A DNA stretch of 64,000 nucleotides from Lachnospiraceae bacterium (GCA_017461725.1 JAFTXG010000022.1:124001-188000), one strand, 5' to 3'. Positions 29,101 to 36,901 are shown, counted from the first letter of the stretch. Made by a program: numbers and translations. Notes: a model not told the origin generated them from the sequence alone.

Positions 29101-29474
29101 AGAAGGCAAGTGTGAAGGCTGTGGAATATGAAGAAAATGATTTAAACGAGATTATTTATACGATATTGCAGGGCCTTTTACATATTAGTGGAACACGATA
29201 TTACGGTATTACTGTATTGATCGATGTGCTACGAGGTGCTAACAGCAAACGCATTTTTGACGCTAAGTTGAATACACTTCCGGAATACGGTAAACTTGCG
29301 CAGCTTCGCCGTGATGATTTGCATACTATTATTGAATGGATGATCGAGAACCATTTTATACTTAAGACAAAAGGGCAGTATCCGGTGTTGCACCCTACTT
29401 ATGAAGGAATGCACTATAACGAGGTCATTACTCCAAATAAGCTAAAAAAACTACAGGAGCGATTACTTTCGTAG
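26169..29474 (+). CDS. Large UvrD/helicase IV-type helicase with nuclease-like, zinc-finger and RQC-like parts
   Basis: An 1101-residue superfamily 1A helicase. The P-loop GAGAGKTTT is near residue 157, SFTNKAVRELRDK just after, DEYQDISRQRF (motif II) near 551, TYRNSQEVI (motif IV), TAHASKGLGYDNVIV (motif V) and FYVAMTRTKNRVY (motif VI) before about 805. Between motifs Ia and II an insert carries YTPDFII and YIEHFGI, resembling the nuclease-like fold of helicase IV relatives. Two CxxC zinc ribbons follow, CPVCG near 848 and CDQC near 894, as in topoisomerase tails. The last 100 residues (LIDVLRGANSKRI) resemble the RecQ RQC winged helix. Codon use is much more AT-rich than in its neighbours, a sign of transfer. 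DNA repair or defence are both possible. Confidence 0.88.
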   Translation: MGFFSNLFRKKNRTISNAQKKSNTDNPECKRLLDLKAYMDAMLNANNYIAKSEYKDTLLESRKTIEYFEVLKSSGLLNTFCENNCMDIRVIETIFTYYENFETLVDQHNEAYIQYAMNHEKEYLDNILREVDPQIRLDEDQRRVVLTDEDYCLVIAGAGAGKTTTVAAKVKYLVEKKGVAPSQILVVSFTNKAVRELRDKLNKDLAIECPIATFHSTGNAILRKHNPEKLNIVDSSKLYYVLQDYFKNSILKNERLVNNLIMFFASYFDAPFEGKDLNDFFNKVAKANFSTLRSDLDEYKKQIVDIRTKKTVTIQNEVMRSHQEVEIANFLYLNNIEYEYEPIYQYNILLSRKPYTPDFIIRQDDKVAYIEHFGITQDGKNDRFSDDQLAAYKKAINDKVSLHRRHGTVLIYTFSQYSDRRTLLEHLQEELEKKGFELRPRSNKEVMEKLISAEENRYIRKLVNLICRFISNFKTNGYSSEEFNRMYHATQNVRTRLFLDICHDCYLEYDRYLKENNAVDFEDMINESARVLREVKEMKQKLDFKYVIVDEYQDISRQRFDLVTALSDVTDAKIIAVGDDWQSIYAFSGSDITLFTKFAEKMGYAKLLKIVNTYRNSQEVIDIAGNFIQKNEAQIAKDLKSPKHIVDPVIIYTYDATLKRKDADRRSGVNYELAHAVEVALEQIMEFNQLEGKDENGSILLLGRFGFDGDQLERSGLFEYVDRGNKIKSVKYPELNISFMTAHASKGLGYDNVIVVNGKNETYGFPSKIEDDPVLSLVIKGDRSIDYAEERRLFYVAMTRTKNRVYFIAPEQNPSEFLLEIKRDYKNVKLCGNWNEDLPQNSIAKKTCPVCGYPLQFRYKNAYGLRLFICTNEPEVCSFMTNEYSAGKLSILKCDQCRDGYLIVKPGKDSGFFLGCTNYKKDGTGCGKVIWKQQYYDMMKLSPEPAPEKVFPSGLRKSTQAETEAKKDVQREEIPVIKKASVKAVEYEENDLNEIIYTILQGLLHISGTRYYGITVLIDVLRGANSKRIFDAKLNTLPEYGKLAQLRRDDLHTIIEWMIENHFILKTKGQYPVLHPTYEGMHYNEVITPNKLKKLQERLLS

Positions 29475-29513
29475 TAATGTACTTGATTTTAAACTGGTTG
29501 ATGAGTATAATAA

Positions 29514-29818
29514 AAAGACAAAGCGTACGGAACGACAAATCTATTTGATAAGATTGATTTGACGAAGTCCCGAAATCGCAGAGATTTTGGTATGGGATTT
29601 TATACGACGATTCTTGAAGAACAGTCAAAAGAGTGGGGATACCGATCGCTGATGATAATACCATGGAGACAGTACAGTTGTATATCTCAGGTATTTTGAC
29701 AGCAAATGAGGCGGTGGAGCGTTTACGGTATAATCGAGTGAATAATCAGGTTTCATTTCATACGGAGAAAGCGCTGAAAAGTCTGTCATTTGTAAGGAGA
29801 GTGGCGTATGGGCAGTAA
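29514..29818 (+). pseudogene. DUF3990 (ADP-ribosyltransferase-like) gene, decayed
   Basis: Two fragments in different frames together look like a DUF3990 protein. Bases 29514-29636 read KAYGTTNLFDKIDL and then RDFGMGFYTTILEEQ, the family's N-terminal Y-x-G-T and G-x-G-F-Y-T blocks. From about 29642, one frame over, comes PIADDNTMETVQLYISGI and QVSFHTEKALKSL, the family's C-terminal blocks. About 50 middle residues and the start codon are missing. DUF3990 is regarded as an ADP-ribosyltransferase-fold family and often sits beside DUF3791, so the pair may be toxin-antitoxin-like. Its stop overlaps the ATG of the next gene. Confidence 0.7.
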
Positions 29819-30044
29819 GATATATGAATTCAACGGAAAAGATATTACGATGAATGTTTGTATCCAAATTCGAGCTGTGGTGGATATTATTCAGGAACAG
29901 TTAAAGGTATCTTTTGAAGATGCGATGCTGCTGTTTTATCAGTCAGAAACCTATGTTACACTGCAGCAGACGGAAAATGGTCTGTGGGCGGAAGCAGCAG
30001 AGTATATCTATGATCGGTTCGCAGAGGAAAAGGCGATTGCCTAA
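29808..30044 (+). CDS. DUF3791 family small protein
   Basis: A 78-residue protein. The segment [19 protein letters not shown] followed by [17 protein letters not shown] matches the DUF3791 pattern, in which a helical N-terminal part is followed by a TGL(Y/W) turn and a final YI helix. AAGGAGAGTGGCGT gives a good ribosome site. It overlaps the end of the DUF3990 remnant by 11 bp, so the two were co-translated. If DUF3990 was the toxin, this is the probable antitoxin left behind after toxin decay. That pairing is known from gene order; the function is inferred. Confidence 0.72.
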   Translation: MGSKIYEFNGKDITMNVCIQIRAVVDIIQEQLKVSFEDAMLLFYQSETYVTLQQTENGLWAEAAEYIYDRFAEEKAIA

Positions 30045-30094
30045 AAGGGTTTAACACGAGAATACAACTATCGAGTTTAAATGAGGAAAAAGTT

Positions 30095-30850
30095 ATGAAA
30101 AAGATGATTTCCTGGAATGTTAACGGCCTTCGCGCCTGCATGGGCAAGGGCTTTGCGGAGTTTTTTGGTGAGGTGGATGCGGATATCTTCTGCATTCAGG
30201 AGAGTAAGCTCCAGGCAGGACAGATCGATTTTGCCCCGGAGGGGTATCACGCGTACTGGAATTATGCCGAGAAAAAGGGCTATTCCGGCACGGCGATCTT
30301 CACGAAGGAGGAGCCCATCAGCGTGTCCTACGGTCTGGGCATCGAGGAGCATGACCACGAGGGGCGTGTGATCACGTGTGAGTTTCCTGAGTACTATGTG
30401 GTCACCTGCTATACGCCAAACTCTCAGGATGGACTGGCCAGATTACCCTACCGCATGACCTGGGAGGACGCTTTCCGGGCATACTTAAAGGGGCTGGAGA
30501 AGTCCAAACCGGTGATTTTCTGCGGAGATCTTAATGTGGCGCACAAGGAGATTGACCTGAAAAATCCCAAGACTAACCGCAAAAATGCGGGATTTACCGA
30601 TGAGGAGAGAGGAAAATTTTCCGATCTTCTGGCGGCTGGCTTTGTGGATACCTTCCGTCATTTCTATCCGGACATGGAAAATATCTATTCCTGGTGGTCC
30701 TACCGTTTTAAGGCCAGGGAGAAGAATGCTGGTTGGCGTATCGACTATTTCTGTGTGTCGGAGAGCCTGAAGGACAGGCTGGTGGATGCGAAGATCCACA
30801 CGGATGTGTTTGGTTCCGATCACTGCCCGGTGGAGCTGGTGATCGGATAG
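30095..30850 (+). CDS. xth: Exodeoxyribonuclease III / AP endonuclease
   Basis: A 251-residue base-excision repair nuclease of the EEP fold. Visible catalytic blocks are [20 protein letters not shown] (metal-ligand Glu), [41 protein letters not shown] (the D-x-N pair), [11 protein letters not shown] and the terminal SDHCPVEL with the catalytic Asp-His. It cuts DNA 5' to abasic sites and has 3'-5' exonuclease activity. GAGGAAAAAGTT precedes the ATG. GC and codon use return to the level of the chromosome, which marks the right edge of the AT-rich patch. Confidence 0.96.
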   Translation: MKKMISWNVNGLRACMGKGFAEFFGEVDADIFCIQESKLQAGQIDFAPEGYHAYWNYAEKKGYSGTAIFTKEEPISVSYGLGIEEHDHEGRVITCEFPEYYVVTCYTPNSQDGLARLPYRMTWEDAFRAYLKGLEKSKPVIFCGDLNVAHKEIDLKNPKTNRKNAGFTDEERGKFSDLLAAGFVDTFRHFYPDMENIYSWWSYRFKAREKNAGWRIDYFCVSESLKDRLVDAKIHTDVFGSDHCPVELVIG

Positions 30851-30984
30851 AGGAGTTGAGTATTTCATCAAATGTTTGCATTGTGACGGCTTAGAGACTG
30901 CATTCTGCTGGTTTCTAGCTTTGTGTTGTGACGGTTTCCGGAAGTTTGTGTACGGATACTTTCAGTTATGTCGGGGTGAGTTGA

Positions 30985-31686
30985 ATGGCTGAGACAAAAA
31001 GTTGGGTGACAACGGGGAAGTTTACAGGGATAAGCGGTGATACATTGAAAGTGATCGCCATGGTCACCATGTTCATCGATCATTTTGCTCATGTGTTTAT
31101 CAGTCCCTACAGTGATTTGTATCTGATTTTGCGGGGAATTGGCCGTCTGGCCTTTCCCCTCTATTGCTTTTTGCTGGTGGAGGGTTTCCTCCACACAAAG
31201 AACTATAACCGCTATGTACTGCGGATGGCACTGTTTGCGCTGATCGCGGAGATTCCCTTCGACCTGGCGCTTTACGGCGTGCCCATATACTGGGGATATC
31301 AGAGTGTGATGCTCACCCTGCTGATCGGACTGATCGGGCTGGGTGCATATCGTTGGTGTGTGAATCGTCAGCTGCCGATCTACGGCATACTGGTGGCGGT
31401 CGCGGCGATCTTGGCCGGCTGGCTGACCCGGTGCGATTACGGTGCCGAGGGCGTGTTGCTGATTTTTATCTTCTATTTATTCAGCTATTCGCCGACGAGA
31501 AGAGCGGTAGGCCTCGGTGTCTGGGCCGTGATGTTCGGTGGTCTTGAGGTCTGGGGCGCGTGCGCGGTCCTTCCGATAGCGCTGTACAGCGGAGCGCGCG
31601 GAAAGGGCGGAAGATGGTTTAAGTGGTTTGGATATGCATTCTACCCGCTGCATCTGTTTTTGCTGTGGTTAGTGAAGATAATGTGA
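30985..31686 (+). CDS. TraX family membrane protein
   Basis: A 233-residue protein with about seven membrane segments. The N-terminal block LKVIAMVTMFIDHF, then GRLAFPLYCFLLVEGF, LRMALFALIAEIPFDL and a final FYPLHLFLLWLV, match TraX/acyltransferase-3-like proteins. E. coli TraX acetylates F pilin, but chromosomal Firmicute members are of unknown role, perhaps acylating a surface polymer. The ATG at 30985 has GGGGTGAGTTGA upstream. No conjugation genes lie nearby, so a pilin role is unlikely here. Confidence 0.88.
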   Translation: MAETKSWVTTGKFTGISGDTLKVIAMVTMFIDHFAHVFISPYSDLYLILRGIGRLAFPLYCFLLVEGFLHTKNYNRYVLRMALFALIAEIPFDLALYGVPIYWGYQSVMLTLLIGLIGLGAYRWCVNRQLPIYGILVAVAAILAGWLTRCDYGAEGVLLIFIFYLFSYSPTRRAVGLGVWAVMFGGLEVWGACAVLPIALYSGARGKGGRWFKWFGYAFYPLHLFLLWLVKIM

Positions 31687-31937
31687 AACGCTTCTGGCTG
31701 ACGGTCTAGTACTGTGGGTCAGGAGCTTTTATTTTACAAAAGGACCACGGTGCGGAGGAAACATTTTGAAAAACCGTGAAAAATCGCTCATAGGACATTA
31801 TTTATAGTATGATTGATTTGATTTTGTAACCGTTCCCCTCCAAGCGGTGCTTATTTAAGTGAAGGCCTTTGTGTGCCGCCGTTGCGTGCATGTGAATCGG
31901 CGGTATCGATCAAAAGAAGCGAAAGGAGAGATACGCT

Positions 31938-32498
31938 ATGGAGGATCACAATATCGTTGAGCTATATCTGAACCGTGATGAAACCGCGATCAGCCAAACC
32001 TCCGAGAAATTCGGCAAGCGTCTGCGTACTCTGGCTTACGGCATCGTCGGTGACCGGCAGATCGCCGAGGAGTGCGAGAACGACACTTACATGGAAGCGT
32101 GGAATGCCATTCCGCCCCATGAGCCGCGGAATTACTTATATGCCTTTCTGGCCCGGATTACCCGCCACATTTCACTGAATCGCTGTCGTGAGCGCAGCCG
32201 GTTAAAGCGAAGTGCATTCATCTGCGAATTGACTGCGGAGATGGAGCAGTGCATTCCGGCCCCGGATGATGTGGAGTGCCGCATCGACGATATGGCTTTG
32301 CGCGAAGCACTCAACGGATTTTTAAGCATGCTGAAGGAAGAAAAGCGAAACATTTTTCTTCGTCGGTACTGGTATCTGGATTCCATCGCGGACATCTCCA
32401 AACGGTTTGGGGTGTCGGAGAGCAAGGTAAAGACTACGCTTTTTCGATGCCGGGGTCAGCTTCGGGAATACCTTGAGAAGGAGGGATATACAATATGA
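31938..32498 (+). CDS. ECF-type RNA polymerase sigma factor
   Basis: A 186-residue sigma-70 family protein with only regions 2 and 4. Region 2 spans about residues 20-90 with AEECENDTYMEAWNAIPPHEPRNYLYAFLARI. Region 4 spans about 120-180 with the helix-turn-helix IADISKRFGVSESKVKTTLFRCRGQLREYL. GAAAGGAGAGATACGCT precedes the ATG. The stop overlaps the ATG of the next gene by 4 bp (ATGA), the usual arrangement for a sigma factor and its membrane anti-sigma factor. The signal it answers is unknown, and I could not find a clear autoregulated ECF promoter in the 250 bp upstream. Confidence 0.93.
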   Translation: MEDHNIVELYLNRDETAISQTSEKFGKRLRTLAYGIVGDRQIAEECENDTYMEAWNAIPPHEPRNYLYAFLARITRHISLNRCRERSRLKRSAFICELTAEMEQCIPAPDDVECRIDDMALREALNGFLSMLKEEKRNIFLRRYWYLDSIADISKRFGVSESKVKTTLFRCRGQLREYLEKEGYTI

Positions 32499-33703
32499 GG
32501 GGAAATGAGTTGCTGGATAAAATGGAACTGGTGGATGACGCCTATGTGGAGGCGGCGGGAAACGTATCGGCAGCTGCCGTGCCCAAAAAGAAGAAAGCAG
32601 GCTGGATAAAATGGGTCGCAGTGGCGGCTTGTGTTTCGCTGGTGGTTCTTGCTGGCTTTGCAGGAGCTTCCCGGTTCCGATCCCAAAATCCGCAGACCAT
32701 TATCGGCGGGATATTGCGGGAATACAAAAATGCCGGTGTGATGGATAGTGAGACAGCCATTATTTGGCCCTGGGAATATCAAACTATCTCCGAACAGTAC
32801 ACCGTGCTGGAGCTTAATGGAAAAAGTTTTAATTCCGGCGGCAGAGAGATAAATGAATCACTTTTGGGAGAAAGCATCGGAATTGGCGAGGTGGTTGGAT
32901 ATGATATCTACACAGATAAAGAATATCGGATGTCAGCAGAGGTGCGCCGGATAAGCGGTATTTCTGAGCAGCTGATGGTGGCCGTCAAGCTGGGCGATGA
33001 GTTCTGTGTGTTCAAGTACCACGAGTATGATCCGCCCACAACCTTCGGGGAGGTGCTGGACAACTACAGTCTGCCGGAGACGCTCCGCTTTGAACGGTTT
33101 ACGGTTTACGAGGGCCATACGGACCAGGGACATTACCGTCTGAAGGACGATGGGGGTATCTGGGAGATTCTGAATACCTGCCGCGATGCCAAATTCGTTG
33201 GGGACGATGCATGGGGATATGATGAAGGAAAGTACATTAGCTTCACCTCCACCTCGGAGGCGCTGGGCGTGTACAAAAAGGTGTTCTACGTGACCGCTGA
33301 CGGCTATGTGAAAACGAATATCTTTGAATGGGGATATATCTTCGAGATCGGAGAGGAAGCCGCTGACCAGATTATCACCTACGCGAAGGAAAACAGTGAG
33401 GAGGCGCAGAGCGAGCCCTACACCTACACACTGGCGGGCACGCTCACTGAGATCGTTGACGGCTACATTCTGATCGATGACTCCGTGCTGTGCACTGACC
33501 CGGAGGACGGAATGGTATTCCGTGTTCCGACCGACGATCTGCGGATCAGCCGCTGCATTGATTTTGGCGGAATCGGTGTGGGAGACATCGTGGTAGTCTA
33601 TTTTAACGGCAGCATTGATGTGGACGCAGGAAATGTGGTGGAAGGAGCCTATTCGCTGTCCGAGGGAATCCTGGCAGACGGAGGTGTGGCGGTGCCGGAG
33701 TGA
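32495..33703 (+). CDS. Probable membrane anti-sigma factor
   Basis: A 402-residue single-pass protein. A cytoplasmic N terminus of about 38 residues, MRGNELLDKMELVDDAYVEA and a KKKK stretch, is followed by one membrane helix (about 40-60, WVAVAACVSLVVLAGF) and a 340-residue outer domain. The short N-terminal helix, gene overlap with the sigma factor and the topology suggest that it holds the sigma factor at the membrane. The outer domain has no motif I can name; its last third (AGTLTEIVDGYILIDD) looks like an OB-like beta domain seen in DUF3221-type proteins. The function is inferred from context. Confidence 0.75.
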   Translation: MRGNELLDKMELVDDAYVEAAGNVSAAAVPKKKKAGWIKWVAVAACVSLVVLAGFAGASRFRSQNPQTIIGGILREYKNAGVMDSETAIIWPWEYQTISEQYTVLELNGKSFNSGGREINESLLGESIGIGEVVGYDIYTDKEYRMSAEVRRISGISEQLMVAVKLGDEFCVFKYHEYDPPTTFGEVLDNYSLPETLRFERFTVYEGHTDQGHYRLKDDGGIWEILNTCRDAKFVGDDAWGYDEGKYISFTSTSEALGVYKKVFYVTADGYVKTNIFEWGYIFEIGEEAADQIITYAKENSEEAQSEPYTYTLAGTLTEIVDGYILIDDSVLCTDPEDGMVFRVPTDDLRISRCIDFGGIGVGDIVVVYFNGSIDVDAGNVVEGAYSLSEGILADGGVAVPE

Positions 33704-34000
33704 GTAGTGCGCTTAAGCTATTATGGCAAAGCTAAAATTCAATAAAGGAGATATTGCAAAATAGCCGCAATATATTGGCGAACAACTTGCAAAAAAATAG
33801 CTGAAACTTTTCTGGAGGGAAGATCCCGCCCGAAAAAACGAAAGAGAAACCCTCTCCGGCCGCCGGTACTTAGTGAATCCAAGCCGATAGGCGATGGATG
33901 AACTTAGTATCCGCTGCGAGACGGAGCGGAGCGAGAGCGCGTTTCTCGGGTTTGTTTCGGGCAGGATCTTTCTTTGATAAAATCCAGCTATTTTTCAAAA
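33704..34000. repeat. Gene-free stretch with a dispersed-element-like block
   Basis: About 300 bases without a supported gene. From 33820 to 33950 it holds CCGGCCGCCGG (palindromic), TACTTAGTG at 33868 and ACTTAGTATCC at 33902. A GC-rich tract GCGAGACGGAGCGGAGCGAGAGCG follows, split by me as GCGAGACGGAG plus CGGAGCGAGAGCG. The last tract resembles one at 23490 in this window. I recall similar blocks repeated in Lachnospiraceae genomes. No target-site repeats are apparent. Confidence 0.5.
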
Positions 34001-34005
34001 ACCTC

Positions 34006-34034
34006 TTGACAAGGTGGTTTACATGCTGTAAACT
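34006..34034 (+). promoter_or_regulatory. Promoter of the first BlaI/M56 operon
   Basis: TTGACA (34006-34011), a 17-bp spacer and TAAACT (34029-34034). The spacer and -10 are covered by the first BlaI-type operator. Confidence 0.85.
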
Positions 34035-34059
34035 ACAGGTAAGTTTACAAGATGTAAAC
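34017..34059 (+). promoter_or_regulatory. Two BlaI-type operators
   Basis: GTTTACATGCTGTAAAC (34017-34033) and GTTTACAAGATGTAAAC (34043-34059) are 17-bp dyads with the TACA/TGTA half-sites of BlaI/MecI operators, 26 bp apart centre to centre. The first covers the -35/-10 gap and the second covers the start point, which predicts autorepression by the next gene. Confidence 0.88.
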
Positions 34060-34077
34060 CACGAAGGAGGGAATGAA

Positions 34078-34446
34078 ATGAGTGATAAGACACTGGGGGC
34101 AGTGGAGGCCAGATTTGCGGACCTGATCTGGCAGAGGGAGCCGATTCCATCGGGTGAGCTGGTTCGTCTGTGCGAGCAGGAGCTGAATTGGAAAAAGTCC
34201 ACCACCTACACGGTGCTGAGGCGCCTGTGTGAGCGGGAGATTTTCCAAAATGCAGACGGCGTGGTGACTTCGCTGATTTCCAAACAGGATTTCTACGCAC
34301 AGAAAAGTGAGAGCTTTGTGGAGGAGCATTTCTCTGGATCGCTGCCGGCCTTTTTTGCCGCATTTACCGCGCGCAAAAAGCTGAGTGCCAAGGAGATCGC
34401 CGAGCTGGAGCTGCTGATCGAGCGCAGCAGGGAGGAGGAAGCATGA
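34078..34446 (+). CDS. BlaI/MecI family repressor
   Basis: A 122-residue winged-helix repressor. The core reads EARFADLIWQREPIPSGELV, then WKKSTTYTVLRRLCERE, the usual recognition helix, and ends in a helical dimerisation part (about 75-120). The family is inactivated by proteolysis when its M56 partner senses a signal. The start at 34078 is set by GAAGGAGGGAATGAA; a longer frame upstream crosses the operators and is rejected. It overlaps the M56 gene by 4 bp. The linker before the dimer domain, VTSLISKQDF, could hold the cleavage site, by analogy only. Confidence 0.93.
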   Translation: MSDKTLGAVEARFADLIWQREPIPSGELVRLCEQELNWKKSTTYTVLRRLCEREIFQNADGVVTSLISKQDFYAQKSESFVEEHFSGSLPAFFAAFTARKKLSAKEIAELELLIERSREEEA

Positions 34447-36626
34447 TGTGGGGATCATTGTTTCAGAGTGTGTTGAGGATGAGCCTGATGGCAGGTGTGG
34501 CCATCGCAGTGGTTCTGGTTGCACGGCTTTTGCTGCGCCGCGCGCCGAAGATCTTTTCCTATGCGCTGTGGGCTATCGTACTGTTCAGACTGTGTTGTCC
34601 GGTTGCGATCACCTCATCTTTGTCTCTGTTCGGCGTGTTGGAGCAGGTCCTGCCGGAGATGAAGACAGAGCAGGAATATTTACCTGGACCCGGTGCTGAT
34701 CCGGAGTCGGAGATCATGAATGATCAGGCGGGAAATCCCACTGTGGGCATGCCGAATACCGATCCGGTCCAGGGGGCGGCACCGGAGATCGGATCGGTGC
34801 AGCAGGCTGGGACTGTACAGGGGCAGGAGGGACGTTTCCCTGCTCAGACCGGAAACAGTCAGCCCCAGCCTGGAAATCAGTTGACTCAGTCCGAAAATAA
34901 TCAGCCTCAGAGTGGTGTTCCGGTTATCGGTGATAATACTTCGGCAAATGTCACCGGCATCGGTGCCGCATGGTCGGCTGAAAACTGGATGGACACAGCG
35001 TCCTGGATCTGGGCCGGCGGTATGTTGGCTATGGCGGTGTACAGTCTGGTTTCTGGGCTGAGTGTCCGCCGCAGACTGGTGGGCGCAGTACCGCTCCGTG
35101 ACAATATTTATGTGTGTGATTACCTCGAGACACCCTTCGTCATGGGTGTGTTCAGGCCCCGCATTTACCTCTGCTCCACATTGAAGGAGCACGAGATGGA
35201 ATACATTATTCTCCATGAACAGCATCACATTCGCCGGTTCGACCATGTGATCAAGCTGTTGGCCTTCGCAGTCCTCTGTGTGCACTGGTTCAATCCGCTG
35301 GTGTGGGTGGCATTTATCCTTGCGGGCAAGGACATGGAGATGAGCTGTGACGAGGCAGTGGTCAAGCGGATGGGCGAGCGTATCCGCTGGGATTACTCCA
35401 AGTCGCTGCTGGTGTTGGCTACCGGCCATCAAAGCATCGCCGGTGCTCCGCTGGCCTTCGGAGAGGGCAGCACCAAGGGGCGCATCCACAATCTGTTAAA
35501 GAAGAAAAAGGCCGGAAAGTGGCTGGCCGGTGTGGCTGCGGTGGTTCTGGTGGTGGCAGGTGTCCTGCTGCTGACCGATCCGGTGGGCTCCACGGCAGGA
35601 GACCCGTCGGGGGACGTTGTGAGCGGACGGTTTGATGCGGACAATGACGATGATCAGGAGCCCGGTCAGACACAGGCGGATGATCAACAGTCTGGAGGCG
35701 CGCAGGAAAATGATTCTGCGCAGGCCGGAAGCGATGTACAGCCTGAGGTGGATGCTGTCGCCAACCGTCTGGACGACATCGAGGGTGAAAAGACCCTAAA
35801 ACAGAAGATGACCGATATCCTCTGGCAGCGGATGGTGTCCATGGTGCTTTCACTGGCGCCCTCAGACCGTGATGATTGGCTGTCTTACTGGAGCGGCGAC
35901 AATCAGGTGGATATGATCCTTGGTAATTTCGATGAAGAGGACCATCTGGTGTATACGGAGGGGAAGGACAATCCGTGGGGGCGTCACTATCAGGTGAATG
36001 CATTCTATGATCAGGATAAGGCATACAATACCAGCTGGTATTGGCTGGAACATTACCATGATCTCAGTCTTGCAGAACTCTGCGAGGGAGCAGACGGATA
36101 TCTGGCTTACAGCTACAGTCACCACGGGGCTTACTCTTATTCGGAAGATATATTGAATAAGCACCGCAGCGAAGGCCTTCTGGAGGTCACCGGATCGCTG
36201 AAGCGGGTCATTTACCCGGCAGGCGAGAGCTTCCTCAACCAGCGCGAGATCGAGGGCGAGTACATTGACCTGTGGAATGCGGTGATGGGAGCGGTCAGTG
36301 AACTTTATTTGGAGGAGCTGGGCAGTATCCCGGAGCGGATGGCGGGAAAAGCCTATCTGATGAGCTTTGATCCGGAAAATCTGACTGCTGAGTTCTGGAT
36401 CTGTCTTGAAGGAAAGCAGACCTTGTACATGACTGCCAACTATACCTGGGAGGGCTGTGAAGCGACTTATCGTTATGCAGGTGACAAATCCCTCTTCGAT
36501 ATCGGATATGTGTATGGATTTGATGAGACTTATGTCTTCCCCGGCGGATGGAACGAGGAAAATATCAGTCAGTCCGCATGGCTCGGCCTGGAGTTTGACC
36601 TGACCACAGAGCGGCTGGCAGACTGA
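34443..36626 (+). CDS. BlaR1-like M56 metalloprotease sensor
   Basis: A 727-residue membrane protein. Helices near residues 10-30 and 35-55 are followed by a Q/N/P-rich low-complexity loop (about 75-170), a third helix and then the cytoplasmic zinc protease. There LHEQHHIRRFDH holds the HExxH site with His258, and the later CDEAVVKRMG provides the third ligand Glu. A last membrane helix (360-378) leads to an outer domain of 350 residues. That domain lacks the penicillin-binding SxxK/KTG motifs of true BlaR1, so the signal is probably not a beta-lactam. No beta-lactamase gene is near. It forms an operon with the BlaI gene. Confidence 0.87.
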   Translation: MMWGSLFQSVLRMSLMAGVAIAVVLVARLLLRRAPKIFSYALWAIVLFRLCCPVAITSSLSLFGVLEQVLPEMKTEQEYLPGPGADPESEIMNDQAGNPTVGMPNTDPVQGAAPEIGSVQQAGTVQGQEGRFPAQTGNSQPQPGNQLTQSENNQPQSGVPVIGDNTSANVTGIGAAWSAENWMDTASWIWAGGMLAMAVYSLVSGLSVRRRLVGAVPLRDNIYVCDYLETPFVMGVFRPRIYLCSTLKEHEMEYIILHEQHHIRRFDHVIKLLAFAVLCVHWFNPLVWVAFILAGKDMEMSCDEAVVKRMGERIRWDYSKSLLVLATGHQSIAGAPLAFGEGSTKGRIHNLLKKKKAGKWLAGVAAVVLVVAGVLLLTDPVGSTAGDPSGDVVSGRFDADNDDDQEPGQTQADDQQSGGAQENDSAQAGSDVQPEVDAVANRLDDIEGEKTLKQKMTDILWQRMVSMVLSLAPSDRDDWLSYWSGDNQVDMILGNFDEEDHLVYTEGKDNPWGRHYQVNAFYDQDKAYNTSWYWLEHYHDLSLAELCEGADGYLAYSYSHHGAYSYSEDILNKHRSEGLLEVTGSLKRVIYPAGESFLNQREIEGEYIDLWNAVMGAVSELYLEELGSIPERMAGKAYLMSFDPENLTAEFWICLEGKQTLYMTANYTWEGCEATYRYAGDKSLFDIGYVYGFDETYVFPGGWNEENISQSAWLGLEFDLTTERLAD

Positions 36627-36730
36627 TTGGTTACCGTGGACCGGATCGCTGAGCGGATCATGACCGGGCGGCTGATCGGCTTTGGGCGGTTTGATTAAGT
36701 CCCTTGCGGAACAAAATAAAGTGTGCTATA

Positions 36731-36772
36731 CTACCGTCGTCGGACTGATCTGTCCGCGGCGGTAGTTTTTTG
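36731..36772 (+). terminator. Terminator after the first BlaI/M56 operon
   Basis: CTACCGTCGTCGGAC pairs with GTCCGCGGCGGTAG with one bulge and a G-U, around a 6-nt loop, followed by TTTTTT. It lies about 105 bp after the M56 stop. TTGCGG (36704) and TATACT (36727), 17 bp apart, directly precede it; see findings. Confidence 0.85.
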
Positions 36773-36818
36773 GGACATTTGGCACGCGAATATTGTGTGA
36801 TGTTTCCGATGGTGTATA

Positions 36819-36847
36819 TTGACAGATTGATCCGCATAATCTATGTG
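36819..36847 (+). promoter_or_regulatory. Possible pth promoter
   Basis: TTGACA (36819-36824) with TATGTG (36842-36847) at a 17-bp spacing. The -10 is poor and TATAAA lies 6 bp further on, so placement is uncertain. Confidence 0.4.
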
Positions 36848-36901
36848 TATAAACATGACAGGCAGGGCACGGCGTGCGCTGCCCAAAACGAGGTTGAGAA
36901 G

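Noticed and set aside
30851-30984. Two near repeats of TTGTGACGG between xth and traX
   Set aside because: Short and few; no supporting structure or gene, likely chance.
33898-34077. N-terminal extension of the first BlaI protein
   Set aside because: The extension would be encoded by the promoter and operators; the ATG at 34078 has the ribosome site.
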